From Streptomyces sp. NBC_00568 (GTDB lineage: Bacteria; Actinomycetota; Actinomycetes; Streptomycetales; Streptomycetaceae), in NCBI RefSeq assembly GCF_026341855.1, contig NZ_JAPENW010000001.1, positions 2,480,001-2,544,000 of the forward strand: a stretch of DNA of 64,000 bases, in the 5' to 3' direction. Under the pieces are notes generated by a model, which was not told the origin of the DNA, ran no database searches, and worked only from the letters and a program-made list of their open reading frames with translations. A program made the translations under genes and the position numbers. Positions 43,300-51,460 of this stretch are shown here, piece after piece. Every line of letters starts with the position of its first letter. The first letter of the stretch is position 1.

Positions 43300-43451
43300 A
43301 CGGTCCTCATTTCATCGCACCCTCTCAGCTGGCTCTCAGCTGGCACCCCATGAGAGGGCACGATGAAGTCGGAGGTTCCGTCCAACGCGCACAGATTTAT
43401 ATGATTTTACGAAGATGCGCCCATTCAGCCGGACTTATCTGCTTTTGCCCG
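43300..43451 (-). promoter_or_regulatory. Promoter region of the deacetylase gene with hairpin and AT-rich block
   Basis: 152 bp between the phosphatase stop and the deacetylase start. It has a perfect 8-bp stem CCCTCTCA (43320-43327) with TGAGAGGG (43351-43358), and an unusually AT-rich stretch at 43391-43416 (CAGATTTATATGATTTTACG). On the minus strand the AT-rich block offers TAAAAT or TATAAA as a -10. Such AT-richness is rare in this window. Confidence 0.5.
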
Positions 43452-44162
43452 TCAGGCCCCGAACGCCTTGTCCTTGCCCTTCACCGGCTTGGCACCCGCG
43501 AGGAGATGAGCCGGAACCAGATCGCGCGCGGGCTCGGTGTAGCCCACGGACACGATCTTGTCGCCCCGGTAGGTGAAGGTCGTCAGGGACGCCAGCGTGC
43601 ACTGCCGCTTGCGCGGGTCGTGCCACAGCCGCCGCTTCTCCACATAGCTGCGCACGATCCAGATCGGCAGCTGATGGCTCACCAGCACCGCCTCGTGGCC
43701 GCGCGCCGCGTCCTTGGCGGCGTCCAGCGCGCCCATCATCCGCACGACCTGCTCGACGTACGGCTCGCCCCAGGACGGCTTGAAGGGGTTGACGAGGTGC
43801 TTCCAGTTCTCCGGCCGCCGCAGCGCGCCGTCCCCGACTCCGAAGGTCTTGCCCTGGAAGACGTTGTCCGCCTCGACGAGCCGCCCGTCGGTCGCCAGGT
43901 CGAGACCGTGGGCCTTCGCGATCGGCGTCGCCGTCTCCTGCGCCCGCTCCAGCTGCGAGGCCACGACATGCGTGACGTCACGCGACGCGAGGTGCTCGGC
44001 GACCCGGTCGGCCATCTGCCGTCCGAGCTCGGACAGGTGGTACCCGGGCAGCCGCCCGTAGAGCACCCCGTCCGGGTTGGCGACCTCGCCGTGCCGCATC
44101 AGGTGGACGACGGTGATGTCGTCCTTGCCGGTGGTGTCGCCGTTGCTCGTGGGGTCGCTCAT
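43452..44162 (-). CDS. Histidine phosphatase (phosphoglycerate mutase-like)
   Basis: 236-aa phosphatase of the PhoE/phosphoglycerate mutase superfamily. The catalytic motif MRHGEV contains the phosphohistidine His24; the second histidine is in [13 protein letters not shown] 44162 overlaps the hemL stop (ATGA), and the 93 upstream codon positions of open frame lie in hemL. The insert [18 protein letters not shown] replaces the usual mutase loop, arguing against a glycolytic enzyme. The substrate is unknown; coupling to hemL suggests a cytoplasmic metabolite phosphatase. Confidence 0.9.
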   Translation of the reverse strand: MSDPTSNGDTTGKDDITVVHLMRHGEVANPDGVLYGRLPGYHLSELGRQMADRVAEHLASRDVTHVVASQLERAQETATPIAKAHGLDLATDGRLVEADNVFQGKTFGVGDGALRRPENWKHLVNPFKPSWGEPYVEQVVRMMGALDAAKDAARGHEAVLVSHQLPIWIVRSYVEKRRLWHDPRKRQCTLASLTTFTYRGDKIVSVGYTEPARDLVPAHLLAGAKPVKGKDKAFGA

Positions 44163-45475
44163 GCCGTGGCCTCCGCCGCTGCCCGCGCCGCCGCCGGAAG
44201 GGCGTCGGCGATCCGCTGAACCGCCTGCTCGTCGTGGGCCGTCGACACGAACCACGACTCGAACGAGGACGGCGGCAGATACACGCCCTGCGCCAGCATC
44301 GAGTGGAAGAACGCGGTGTAGCGGAAGGACTCCTGCGCCTTCGCGCCTTCGTAGTCGCGCACCTCACGTCCCGTGAAGAAGACGGAGAACATGTTGGAGG
44401 CGCTCTGCAGGCGGTGGGTCACACCCTCCTTGGTGAGCGCCTCGGTCACCAGCGTCCGGATCCGCTCCGACACCGCGTCGACCTTGTCGTACGCCGCGTC
44501 GTCGAGGAGCCGCAGCTGCGCGAGCCCGGCGGCGGTGGCCACCGGATTGCCCGAGAGCGTTCCCGCCTGGTACACCGGCCCGGCGGGCGCGAGGTGCGCC
44601 ATGACGTCCTCACGGCCACCGAACGCGGCGGCCGGGAAACCGCCGCCCATCACCTTGCCGAAGGTCATCAGGTCGGGGCGCACGCCGTCGATCCCGTACC
44701 AGCCGGCCTTGCTCGTACGGAAGCCGGTCATCACCTCGTCGGAGATGAAGAGGGCGCCGTTCTTCGCGCAGGCGTCCTTGAGGCCCTGGTTGAAGCCGGG
44801 CGCGGGAGGCACCACACCCATGTTGCCGGGCGAGGCCTCGGTGATCACGCAGGCGATCTCACCGGGGTGCGCGTGGAAGGCGGCCTGCACGGCTTCGAGG
44901 TCGTTGTAGGGCAGGACGATGGTGTCGGCGGCCTGGGCGCCGGTGACGCCGGGCGTGTCGGGCAGCGCGAAGGTCGCCAGCCCGCTGCCCGCCGCGGCGA
45001 GCAGCGAGTCGACGTGCCCGTGGTAGCAGCCGGCGAACTTGACCACCTTCGACCGCCGGGTGAACCCGCGGGCCAGCCGGATGGCCGACATGGTCGCCTC
45101 CGTACCGCTGGAGACGAGCCGGACCTGCTCGACGGGCTCGACGCGCGCGACGATCTCCTCGGCCAGGGCGACCTCGCCCTCACCGGGCGTACCGAAGGAC
45201 GTACCGCGGGAGACGGCTTCCTGAACGGCGGCGATGACCGCCGGGTGGGAGTGCCCGAGGATCATCGGACCCCAGGAGCAGACGAGGTCGACGTACTCAC
45301 GGCCGTCGGCGTCCGTCAGGTACGGACCGGTGCCGGACACCATGAACCGGGGCGTACCGCCCACGGCTCGGAAGGCGCGCACGGGAGAATTCACGCCACC
45401 GGGGGTGACGGCCGCCGCACGGTCGAACAGCGACTGCGAGGCTGGGGCTTCGTAGGGATAAGGCAGTTCGGTCAT
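44159..45475 (-). CDS. hemL: Glutamate-1-semialdehyde 2,1-aminomutase
   Basis: 438-aa PLP enzyme that converts glutamate-1-semialdehyde to 5-aminolevulinate, the start of tetrapyrrole synthesis by the C5 route. ATG 45475 is the plausible start; the longer open frame lies in non-coding DNA. Signatures: [24 protein letters not shown] N-terminus, [32 protein letters not shown] and the PLP lysine Lys274 in [18 protein letters not shown]. It lies near the cytochrome c maturation operon, so haem supply and use cluster here. Length is standard. Confidence 0.96.
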   Translation of the reverse strand: MTELPYPYEAPASQSLFDRAAAVTPGGVNSPVRAFRAVGGTPRFMVSGTGPYLTDADGREYVDLVCSWGPMILGHSHPAVIAAVQEAVSRGTSFGTPGEGEVALAEEIVARVEPVEQVRLVSSGTEATMSAIRLARGFTRRSKVVKFAGCYHGHVDSLLAAAGSGLATFALPDTPGVTGAQAADTIVLPYNDLEAVQAAFHAHPGEIACVITEASPGNMGVVPPAPGFNQGLKDACAKNGALFISDEVMTGFRTSKAGWYGIDGVRPDLMTFGKVMGGGFPAAAFGGREDVMAHLAPAGPVYQAGTLSGNPVATAAGLAQLRLLDDAAYDKVDAVSERIRTLVTEALTKEGVTHRLQSASNMFSVFFTGREVRDYEGAKAQESFRYTAFFHSMLAQGVYLPPSSFESWFVSTAHDEQAVQRIADALPAAARAAAEATA

Positions 45476-45860
45476 GACCTGCGACGTCTCCGACTCCGGG
45501 GGGCTAGTGACCTCCTCAGGGTAGGCCAGGGGCCCCGGGGGTCCGTGAGGGGAAGAACAAGGCGACCGTGAACGGATGAACCCGGCCCGACGTACGGCTC
45601 CACAGAGGAAAGATCCCGGCCATCGTGGGGCCGGTGTGACGGAGGCCGGTACGACTACCGGGTTCCTTCCCCCGGCCATCTGCGAAACTGGGCTACGAAC
45701 GGACAGCTCACATGAACGACGGTGTTCAGGGGCCGCGAAGATCCCGCGGACAGGTGTTTCGGCGTACGTTTCGGCGTGCGACCGTGGGGGAGGTCACTGT
45801 CACGATGATCGGGTTGCGTGGCGGGGGTCGCGCGACTTAGAAAAGCAGTCGGGTGGAGAT
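45476..45860. other. 385-bp gene-free divergent region between hemL and a hypothetical gene
   Basis: Must contain the promoters of hemL (leftward) and of the gene at 45861 (rightward). I see no confident -35/-10 pair. Noted structures: GTTTCGGCGT twice, at 45756-45765 and 45768-45777 (12 bp apart), and a possible small hairpin CCGGCC/GGCCGG around 45625-45645. An open frame running rightward through it has no coding character. Confidence 0.5.
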
Positions 45861-46493
45861 ATGCATCGCGGTGGCGGACTGGGCGAGGGGACCGACGACC
45901 TCAACCCTCGGCGTGCCCGGCGGGGGAAACACCGGCGCGAGGCGGAGGAAGCGGCCGGCGCAAGAGCTGGACAGGCACAGGGATCGCAGAGTGACCCCGA
46001 GCGGATCGACCGCGCGGTGGAGCGGCTGCGGTCGGAGAGCGGGAATGGTGGCCGGGTGGGGGTGACGTACAAATACTTCGGCGCGCCGGACGGCGCGACG
46101 GCGGCCCGGGTCCCGATCTCGATGCGCCCCGAGGAACTCGGCGGCGACGAGCTCGGCATGAACGGCATGTTCACCAAGATCAAGCCGGAAACGATGGCCG
46201 CGATGGTCCTCACCGGCATAGAAGGCGTCCCCCTGCACAAGGTGCCGCCGCTCGAACTGGTCGTTCTGCACCCCGACTACGCCGTGGTCAAGCTCCCGAT
46301 GACCGTCGTCGACCCGCTGCGCGGCATAGGCGAGGAGGCCGTCGGCGCGGCCGCGTTCATCTGGTCCACCGTCCCGGACCGGGGCGGCCCGCGAGACGCG
46401 TTCAACGTCTATCAGCTGCTGCACGAGTGGCAGGACTTCTCGCACCGCCTGCATGAGGCGGGACATCAGCCGTACTGCCTGGTGTGGCCGTGA
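45861..46493 (+). CDS. Conserved-type hypothetical protein
   Basis: 210-aa soluble protein of unknown function. ATG 45861 is preceded by GGGTGGAGAT; the frame is open to 45576 but only this start has a ribosome site. The first 60 residues are charged and low complexity (RGKHRREAEEAAGARAGQAQ). The rest looks like a compact alpha/beta domain (VGVTYKYFGAPDGATAARVPIS; TMAAMVLTGIEGVPLHKVPP; YAVVKLPMTVVDPLRGIG; FNVYQLLHEWQDFSHRLHEA). No signal peptide or catalytic motif is visible. It diverges from hemL and converges on the broken SDR gene. Confidence 0.75.
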   Translation: MHRGGGLGEGTDDLNPRRARRGKHRREAEEAAGARAGQAQGSQSDPERIDRAVERLRSESGNGGRVGVTYKYFGAPDGATAARVPISMRPEELGGDELGMNGMFTKIKPETMAAMVLTGIEGVPLHKVPPLELVVLHPDYAVVKLPMTVVDPLRGIGEEAVGAAAFIWSTVPDRGGPRDAFNVYQLLHEWQDFSHRLHEAGHQPYCLVWP

Positions 46494-46522
46494 CCCGGGT
46501 TCTCCAGGGAATCTGACCCGGG
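46494..46522. terminator. Hairpin at the end of the hypothetical gene
   Basis: CCCGGGT (46494-46500) pairs with ACCCGGG (46516-46522) around a 15-nt loop, right after the stop at 46493 and before the convergent SDR pseudogene. GACCCGGGT also occurs as a direct repeat here, so the hairpin is not the only possible structure. Confidence 0.5.
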
Positions 46523-46558
46523 TCTCCCCCGGAACCCGGCCCACCGGCGCCGGGACGT

Positions 46559-47295
46559 TCAGAGCCCGCCCGCCACCCGGAGTACCGCGCCCGTCGTGTA
46601 CGAGGCGTCGTCCGACAGCAGCCAGGCAACCGCGCCGGAGATCTCCTCCGGCCGGCCCGCGCGGCCCATGGGGATGCCGGCGGCCACCCGGGCCGGGCGC
46701 TGCGGGTCCTCGTGGAAGTCCGTCCAGACCGTGCCCGGGGCGACGCAGTTCACCCGGATGCCGTCGGCCGCCACCTCCTTGGACAGACCGATGGTCAGAG
46801 CGTCGACGGCGGCCTTCGCCGCCGCGTAGTGGACGTACTGGCCCGGACTGCCCAGGGGGTCGCCGCGGCGGACGAGACGTTGACGATCGCGCCCCCGCCG
46901 GCCGCGGTCATCTCCCGTACGGCACGGCGCGCGCAGAGCAGATAGCCGAGCACGTTGACCGCGAGGGCGTCCCGCATGCCGTCGGGGTCGGCGTCGGCGA
47001 GCCGTCCGTTGGGTCCGCTGACGCCCGCATTGTTCACCAGTCCGGTGACCGGGCCGAGTCCGGCCGCCGCGTCGAAGAGCCCGTCGACCGCCGCGGGGTC
47101 GGAGGTGTCCACGGCCACGGCCAGACAGTTCCGGCCCGCGTCGGCGACGGCGTCCGCCACCGCGTCGGCCGCCGCGCGGTCGGACCGGTAGCCGATCACG
47201 AGGTCGTGGCCCTCCTGGGCCAGCCGCCGGCAGACGGCCGCGCCGATACCGCGACTGCCCCCGGTCACCACCGTGATCTTCCGTCCGCCCCGCAT
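46559..47295 (-). pseudogene. Short-chain dehydrogenase/reductase gene with a frameshift
   Basis: A classical SDR split over two frames. The N-terminal part (from ATG 47295) has the cofactor motif TGGSRGIGAAVCRRLA, NNAG in LVNNAGVSGPNG, and IVNVSSAAAT, then runs into a wrong frame and stops at 46795. The C-terminal part in the other frame has the catalytic Y-x3-K (YVHYAAAKAAVDAL), then IRVNCVAPGTVWTDFH, ending at 46559. The break falls at the five-G run 46855-46859; one added base would restore an intact SDR of about 245 residues. It may be a real mutation or a homopolymer error. Confidence 0.9.
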
Positions 47296-47473
47296 GATCG
47301 CCTCCCTCTCCCGCCCGGCCGATCAGTGTGCCAGGAACGGGGTCAGGGACTCGTCAGGGCGGGGGCCCGGGGTGTCAGGGAGGCGTCAGCACTCGGTTCG
47401 CCGTAGTCCGGGGCGCCTTCCATGGGAGACGGACGCGTACCGGGGCAGTCGTACGGCGAGGAGCGAGCGAGGG

Positions 47474-48049
47474 ATGGGTGAGGGCGCGGTGCGGGCGACA
47501 GGTGAGGGTGCGGGCGGGAGTGCCGGACGGCCGCGTGTCGTGGTCGGGGTGAACGGGTCGCTGGGCGGCCTGGCGGCCCTGCACCGGGCCGCGTACGAAG
47601 CCCGGCGCGGCGGTACGGAGCTGGTGGCCGTGTTCGCCTGGGAGCCGCCCGGCGGTTCCCTCGCACACCGGCGCGCGCTCTGCCCGCTGCCACTGGAGGA
47701 CCTCCGGCGGGACGCGGGCCGACGGCTGCTCGCCGCGCTCGAAACGGCCTTCGGCACCGCGGGACCCGGGGTTCCCTACCGGGCCGTGGTCGTGCAGGGG
47801 GCCGGCGGGCCCGCCCTGGTGGAGACCGCCGACCGGGAGGACGACCTCCTGGTGGTCGGGGCGGGAGGCCGCGGGCCGGTGCTCCGGGCGCTGCTCCCCT
47901 CCGTCGCCCGCTACTGCCTCGCGCACGCCCGCTGCCCCGTGCTGGCCGTACCGCCCTCGCCTCTGACGGACCACCTCTCCGCGGTGCACCGCCGGATCAC
48001 TCTGCGCCTGCCCATGGACGCACGGGAGCTGACGGAGGGCCGGTCCTGA
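47474..48049 (+). CDS. Universal stress protein (UspA family)
   Basis: 191-aa protein with one Usp domain. ATG 47474 is used; the purine-rich GAGGAGCGAGCGAGGG lies upstream. After a Gly-rich lead (MGEGAVRATGEG), the fold begins RVVVGVNGSLGGLAALHRAAYEA. The nucleotide-binding glycines appear in LLVVGAGGRGPVLRALLPSVARYCLAHARCPVLAVPP, matching the G-x2-G-x9-G-S/T pattern with Ser. Such proteins in Streptomyces are often under dormancy or oxygen stress control. The last 32 bp are tandemly duplicated beyond the stop (48018-48081). Confidence 0.9.
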   Translation: MGEGAVRATGEGAGGSAGRPRVVVGVNGSLGGLAALHRAAYEARRGGTELVAVFAWEPPGGSLAHRRALCPLPLEDLRRDAGRRLLAALETAFGTAGPGVPYRAVVVQGAGGPALVETADREDDLLVVGAGGRGPVLRALLPSVARYCLAHARCPVLAVPPSPLTDHLSAVHRRITLRLPMDARELTEGRS

Positions 48050-48081
48050 ACGCACGGGAGCTGACGGAGGCCCGGTCCTGA
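48018..48081 (+). repeat. 32-bp tandem duplication across the Usp stop codon
   Basis: Copy 1 at 48018-48049 encodes the end of the Usp protein including its TGA; copy 2 at 48050-48081 follows directly and differs at one position (48039 G versus 48071 C). It repeats a stretch of coding sequence plus stop in non-coding DNA, a recent slippage or duplication. Confidence 0.95.
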
Positions 48082-48158
48082 ACGCGGAGGGTGACATGGG
48101 GGGGTGCTCGGGCCCGTCGTCCACGGCGCGCCCCGCGTCCCGCCCCGGCGAGGAGAGC

Positions 48159-48683
48159 ATGAACGTCTCCGACCTGGCCACCCGGGTCCGCGCCGAACTG
48201 GAGGACGGCTGCAACCGTGCCCAACTTCCGCTCCCCCGGCTGATGTTGGAGCCGGGGCGGGCGATCGTCGGCCCGGCCGGGGTCGCCGTCTACCGGGTCC
48301 TCTCCGTCAAACGGACCGGCGCACGGACCTTCGTCGCCGTCGACGGCGGCATGAGCGACAACCCGAGGCCCGCGCTGTACGGCGTCCGGTACGCGCCCCG
48401 GCTCATCGGCCGGGCCTCCCGCACACCGCCCCGCCCCGTCACCGTCGTGGGCCGGCACTGCGAGGCGGGCGACATCCTCGCCGACGAGGTGGCGCTCCCG
48501 GGCGACGTACGCCCCGGAGACCTCCTCGCCGTGCCCGCGGCCGGGGCGTATCACCTCTCCATGGCCTCCGGTTACAACCTGGTCGGCCGTCCGCCCGTGG
48601 TCGCGGTGTCCGACGGCATCGCCCGCGTCCTCGTACGCCGCGAGTCGCTGGAGGACATGAGCCGCCGGGACGTGGGGATCTGA
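48159..48683 (+). pseudogene. C-terminal fragment of diaminopimelate decarboxylase
   Basis: A reading frame of 174 codons (open from 48096) that matches only the C-terminal beta-barrel part of LysA-type type III PLP decarboxylases. Landmarks: LMLEPGRAIVGPAGVAVYRV, VAVDGGMSDNPRPALYG, the active-site Cys in GRHCEAGDILADEVALPGD and the end GAYHLSMASGYNLVGRP. The N-terminal PLP domain with the Schiff-base lysine (about 260 residues) is missing. No sign of it lies in the preceding 110 bp. AGGAG lies just before ATG 48159 but unusually close. Probably a remnant of a deleted second lysA-like gene; it might still be expressed. Confidence 0.85.
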
Positions 48684-48983
48684 CGCCGGGTCCCCGCGCG
48701 GCCTATCGGGGTGAGCAGACGAGTCGCCGCCGATCGGGTCACGTGTGGGGCCCCGCACCGGCCCGCGGGACACCGCGCCTTCTCGGTGAATCAGCAGGTC
48801 AGGAAGGTCAGCCCGCCCGCGAGCGGTGGCGCGAGCGGCCGATGGGGGATACGCCGACCGTGGGCCGGGCGAACTTCTCAAGTGGTGCGCTTCACGCTCC
48901 GGCTTGACGGTGGATCACGTCGGGCCGGGTTTTTGTCTGCTGATAAGAGGTCAGCTGCCGGGTCACGACGGAAGGACTCCGAA

Positions 48984-49586
48984 ATGCGATCTGCCCGCAT
49001 GCTCCTCGCCGCCGCGACGGCCACCGCCGCTCTCGCGATCGCCGCCCCCGGCGCCTACGCCGTCTCGGCCGGCGACTGGGACCACGGCGACTCCTCCTCC
49101 GCCAGCAAGGAGCACGACTCCTCTTCCTCCAGCAAGGAGCATGACAAGGGCTCCTGGAAGGACAGCGAGCACGACAAGGGCTCCTGGCACCACGAGAAGC
49201 CGGAAGGCGGCGTGCACACCGGCGGCGGCGCGCTGACGGCCATCACGGCGGACGACTGGAACAAGGACGACAAGAAGTACGACCCGGAGACCTACAAGGA
49301 CAAGGGCTCCTCGGACACCGAGAAGGGCTCGGGTTCGTGGGAGAAGGACTCCTCGGGCTCCGAGAAGGGTTCGGGCTCGTGGGAGAAGGACTCCTCGGAC
49401 ACCGAGAAGGGCTCGGGTTCCTGGGAGAAGGACTCGGAGCACGGCAAGCCCCACGGCGGCGTGCACACCGGTGGCGGCGGTCTCGCCACGCCGGGTGTCA
49501 CGGCCGGTGGAGTCGCCATCCTGGGTGTCGCGGCCGCGGGCGTCTACGCGCTGCGTCGTAGAAGCGCCGAGGGTGGTGTGGCCTGA
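48984..49586 (+). CDS. Secreted, repeat-rich surface protein next to a sortase
   Basis: 200-aa exported protein, ATG 48984 after GAAGGA. Signal peptide MRSARMLLAAATATAALAIAAPGAYA. The mature part is built from short charged repeats (KEHDSSSSS; KGSWKDSEHDKGSW; three copies of EKGSGSWEKDSS-like units at about 105-150) and two GGVHTGGG boxes. It ends in a hydrophobic helix and basic tail (AGGVAILGVAAAGVYALRRR) preceded by GGGLATPG. That is the layout of a sortase-anchored or membrane-anchored wall protein, but LPxTG/LAxTG is not intact. The class E/F sortase gene lies 400 bp downstream, so a noncanonical sorting signal is possible. Confidence 0.85.
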   Translation: MRSARMLLAAATATAALAIAAPGAYAVSAGDWDHGDSSSASKEHDSSSSSKEHDKGSWKDSEHDKGSWHHEKPEGGVHTGGGALTAITADDWNKDDKKYDPETYKDKGSSDTEKGSGSWEKDSSGSEKGSGSWEKDSSDTEKGSGSWEKDSEHGKPHGGVHTGGGGLATPGVTAGGVAILGVAAAGVYALRRRSAEGGVA

Positions 49587-49982
49587 CCATGCCTGACGAC
49601 ATAGCGGCCCGGGCCGCCACCCACGATCCCCGTGGCGGCCCGGCCGGCTCTCCTTCTCCGACACCTCCGCCAACCCTCACCTGTGTCCCTTCTCCGCCCC
49701 GGCCCCTGGCCCTCTCTCCCTCTCCCTCTCCCTCTCCCTCTCCCTCTCCCTCTCCGTATCCCTCTCCCTCTCCGTATCCGTATCCGGTTGCCGGTCTATG
49801 GCCTTGCGCCCTTGCCCCCGTTGCTCCCCTTTCTGCCGTACCTGCGCTCGCCGCCGTTCCTGCTCTCGCCGCTGTTGCTGCTCCTACCGCTGTTCCTGTT
49901 CTTGCTGCTCTTGCTGCTCTTGCTGTTCAAGGTGTTTCGGCCCTGTCCGCTCTGCTGCCCTGACCCGATGAGGTGGTGCCCG
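49587..49982 (+). repeat. 396-bp gene-free stretch with CT hexamer microsatellite and CTG-rich repeats
   Basis: Between the surface-protein and sortase genes. At 49715-49786 there are 12 hexamers, six perfect TCTCCC (49715-49750) followed by TCTCCG and TATCCC/TATCCG variants. At about 49855-49945 come imperfect CTGTTCTTGCTGCT-type repeats. A small frame 49589-49963 codes only PSPSPS and Ala/Leu low complexity and is not a convincing gene. I see no promoter for the sortase other than AGGTGG just before its start. Confidence 0.85.
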
Positions 49983-50669
49983 ATGGCAGCCCGGTTGTCC
50001 TCTCCTGCCGAGAGCCCGTTCACGTCACCCGGCCGGAACTCCCGGCGGCGTGTGACGTGGATCGTGTGGTGCGCCGGCATCGCGGTCCTGCTGGCGATGA
50101 GCCTGTTCCGCGGCCATGACGAACCGTCCGGCCCCTCCCCCGCCTCCCGGGCCGGAGCTGCCCCCGCGCCCGCGTCCTCGGGGGCGCCCTCGGCCGTTCA
50201 CGAGGACGGGAAGCATCTCCCGCGGGCCGAGCCCACCCGTCTGCTCATCCCGAAGATCTCGGTGGACGCGCCCTTCACCGACCTCGTCATCGACGACTCG
50301 GGCCGGCTCCAGCCCCCGCCCGCGAACGACACCAACCTGGTCGGCTGGTACGCCAAGGGTGTCTCCCCCGGTGAGCGGGGTGCGGCGATCATCGCCGGGC
50401 ACGTCGACACGACGACCTCGGCCGCGGTGTTCGCCGGTCTCAGCGACCTGAAGAAGGGCGACAAGTTCAGCGTCCAGCGGTCCGACGGCCGGACGGCGTC
50501 CTTCGTCGTCGACAGCGCGGAGACCTTCGCGAAGGACGACTTCCCCGACAAGCGGGTGTACGCCGACACTCCCGACGCCCAGGTGCGCCTCATCACCTGC
50601 GCCGGCACCTACGACCGCTCCGTCAAGGACTACACCGACAACCTGGTGGTCTTCGCCCACCTCGTCTGA
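49983..50669 (+). CDS. Class E/F sortase
   Basis: 228-aa membrane-bound transpeptidase. ATG 49983 is preceded by AGGTGG; ATG 49968 is in frame and possible, while the longer frame upstream is the CT repeat. A membrane helix (residues 24-42, VTWIVWCAGIAVLLAMSLF) and a Pro/Ala stalk lead to the catalytic barrel: His140 in IIAGHVDT, Cys206 in VRLITCAGTYD and Arg212. TITC/LITC and the short barrel place it with class E/F sortases of actinobacteria. Its likely substrate is the repeat-rich protein upstream, although that lacks a perfect motif. It converges on kdpC with a strong terminator between. Confidence 0.93.
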   Translation: MAARLSSPAESPFTSPGRNSRRRVTWIVWCAGIAVLLAMSLFRGHDEPSGPSPASRAGAAPAPASSGAPSAVHEDGKHLPRAEPTRLLIPKISVDAPFTDLVIDDSGRLQPPPANDTNLVGWYAKGVSPGERGAAIIAGHVDTTTSAAVFAGLSDLKKGDKFSVQRSDGRTASFVVDSAETFAKDDFPDKRVYADTPDAQVRLITCAGTYDRSVKDYTDNLVVFAHLV

Positions 50670-50706
50670 CCGGGCGACGGAGTGGACGGAACGCCCGGAC
50701 GTCGCG

Positions 50707-50747
50707 GGGAGTCGGCGATCCGGAGGTCTCCCCGCTCGCCGACTCCC
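50707..50747. terminator. Bidirectional hairpin between sortase and kdpC
   Basis: Perfect 11-bp stem GGGAGTCGGCG (50707-50717) with CGCCGACTCCC (50737-50747), 19-nt loop, in the 98-bp convergent gap. It can terminate both the sortase and kdp transcripts. Confidence 0.88.
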
Positions 50748-50767
50748 GCCTGGTGCACGTCGTTCCA

Positions 50768-51436
50768 TCAGCTCTTCGCCACAAGTCCCTCGAGCGCGAT
50801 GTTGAGTTCGAGGACGTTGACCCGGGGTTCGCCGATGAAGCCGAGGGTCCGGCCGTCGGTGTGCTCGTCGACCAGCTTCCGCACCTGGGCGACGGACAGT
50901 CCGTTCCTCTCCGCGACGCGGTGCACCTGGATGTCCGCGTAGTCGGGGGAGATGTCCGGGTCCAGGCCGGAGCCGGAGGAGGTGACCGCCTCGGCGGGCA
51001 CGTCCGCGGGCTTCACCGTGTAGCCGGTGACCGAGTTGTCCTTGACGACGGCGGCCTTGGCGTCCTTGACCCACGTGATCAGGTCGGCGTTGTCACCGGA
51101 CCGGTTGGTGGCGCCGGACAGGATCAGCTTGTACCGGGTGTTGACGCTGTTGGCGCCGAGGCCGTTCTGCGGGCGGCCCTGGAACCACTTCAGGTCGGGC
51201 TCCGGGGTCTCCTGGCCCTTCTTCAGCGGCAGGTTGTAGGCCTGGCCGATGAGCGAGGAGCCGACGACCTTGCCGTCCGCCGTGATCTCCGAGCCGTTCG
51301 CCTTGCCGGAGAACAGTCCCTGGGCCACCCCGGTGACGGCGAGCGGATAGAGCACTCCGCAGACGACGGTCAGGACGAGCAGGGCCCGCAGGCCGGCCCC
51401 GAGCAACCGGGCCGTGTTGGTTACCGAGTTGTTCAT
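50768..51436 (-). CDS. kdpC: Potassium-transporting ATPase subunit C
   Basis: 222-aa single-pass membrane subunit that stabilises the KdpFABC complex and helps ATP binding. One N-terminal helix (LLGAGLRALLVLTVVCGVLYPLAVTG), then the conserved KANGSEI, VGSSLIGQ, FQGRPQ and SSGSGLDPDISPDYADIQVHRVAE segments. ATG 51436 is used; GTG 51448 is also in frame and neither has a clear ribosome site. It is the last gene of the leftward kdp operon, 24 bp after kdpB. Slightly longer than the E. coli subunit. Confidence 0.96.
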   Translation of the reverse strand: MNNSVTNTARLLGAGLRALLVLTVVCGVLYPLAVTGVAQGLFSGKANGSEITADGKVVGSSLIGQAYNLPLKKGQETPEPDLKWFQGRPQNGLGANSVNTRYKLILSGATNRSGDNADLITWVKDAKAAVVKDNSVTGYTVKPADVPAEAVTSSGSGLDPDISPDYADIQVHRVAERNGLSVAQVRKLVDEHTDGRTLGFIGEPRVNVLELNIALEGLVAKS

Positions 51437-51460
51437 GGTGATCAGCACGCTTTCGAGGAG

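Noticed and set aside
49589..49963. A small rightward frame of 124 codons after the surface-protein gene.
   Set aside because: It encodes only PSPSPS and Ala/Leu low complexity from the CT microsatellite, with no ribosome site, and reads differently in each frame.
49587..49982. A phage or IS remnant between the surface protein and sortase.
   Set aside because: Only simple-sequence repeats are present; no transposase frame, terminal inverted repeats or target duplications.
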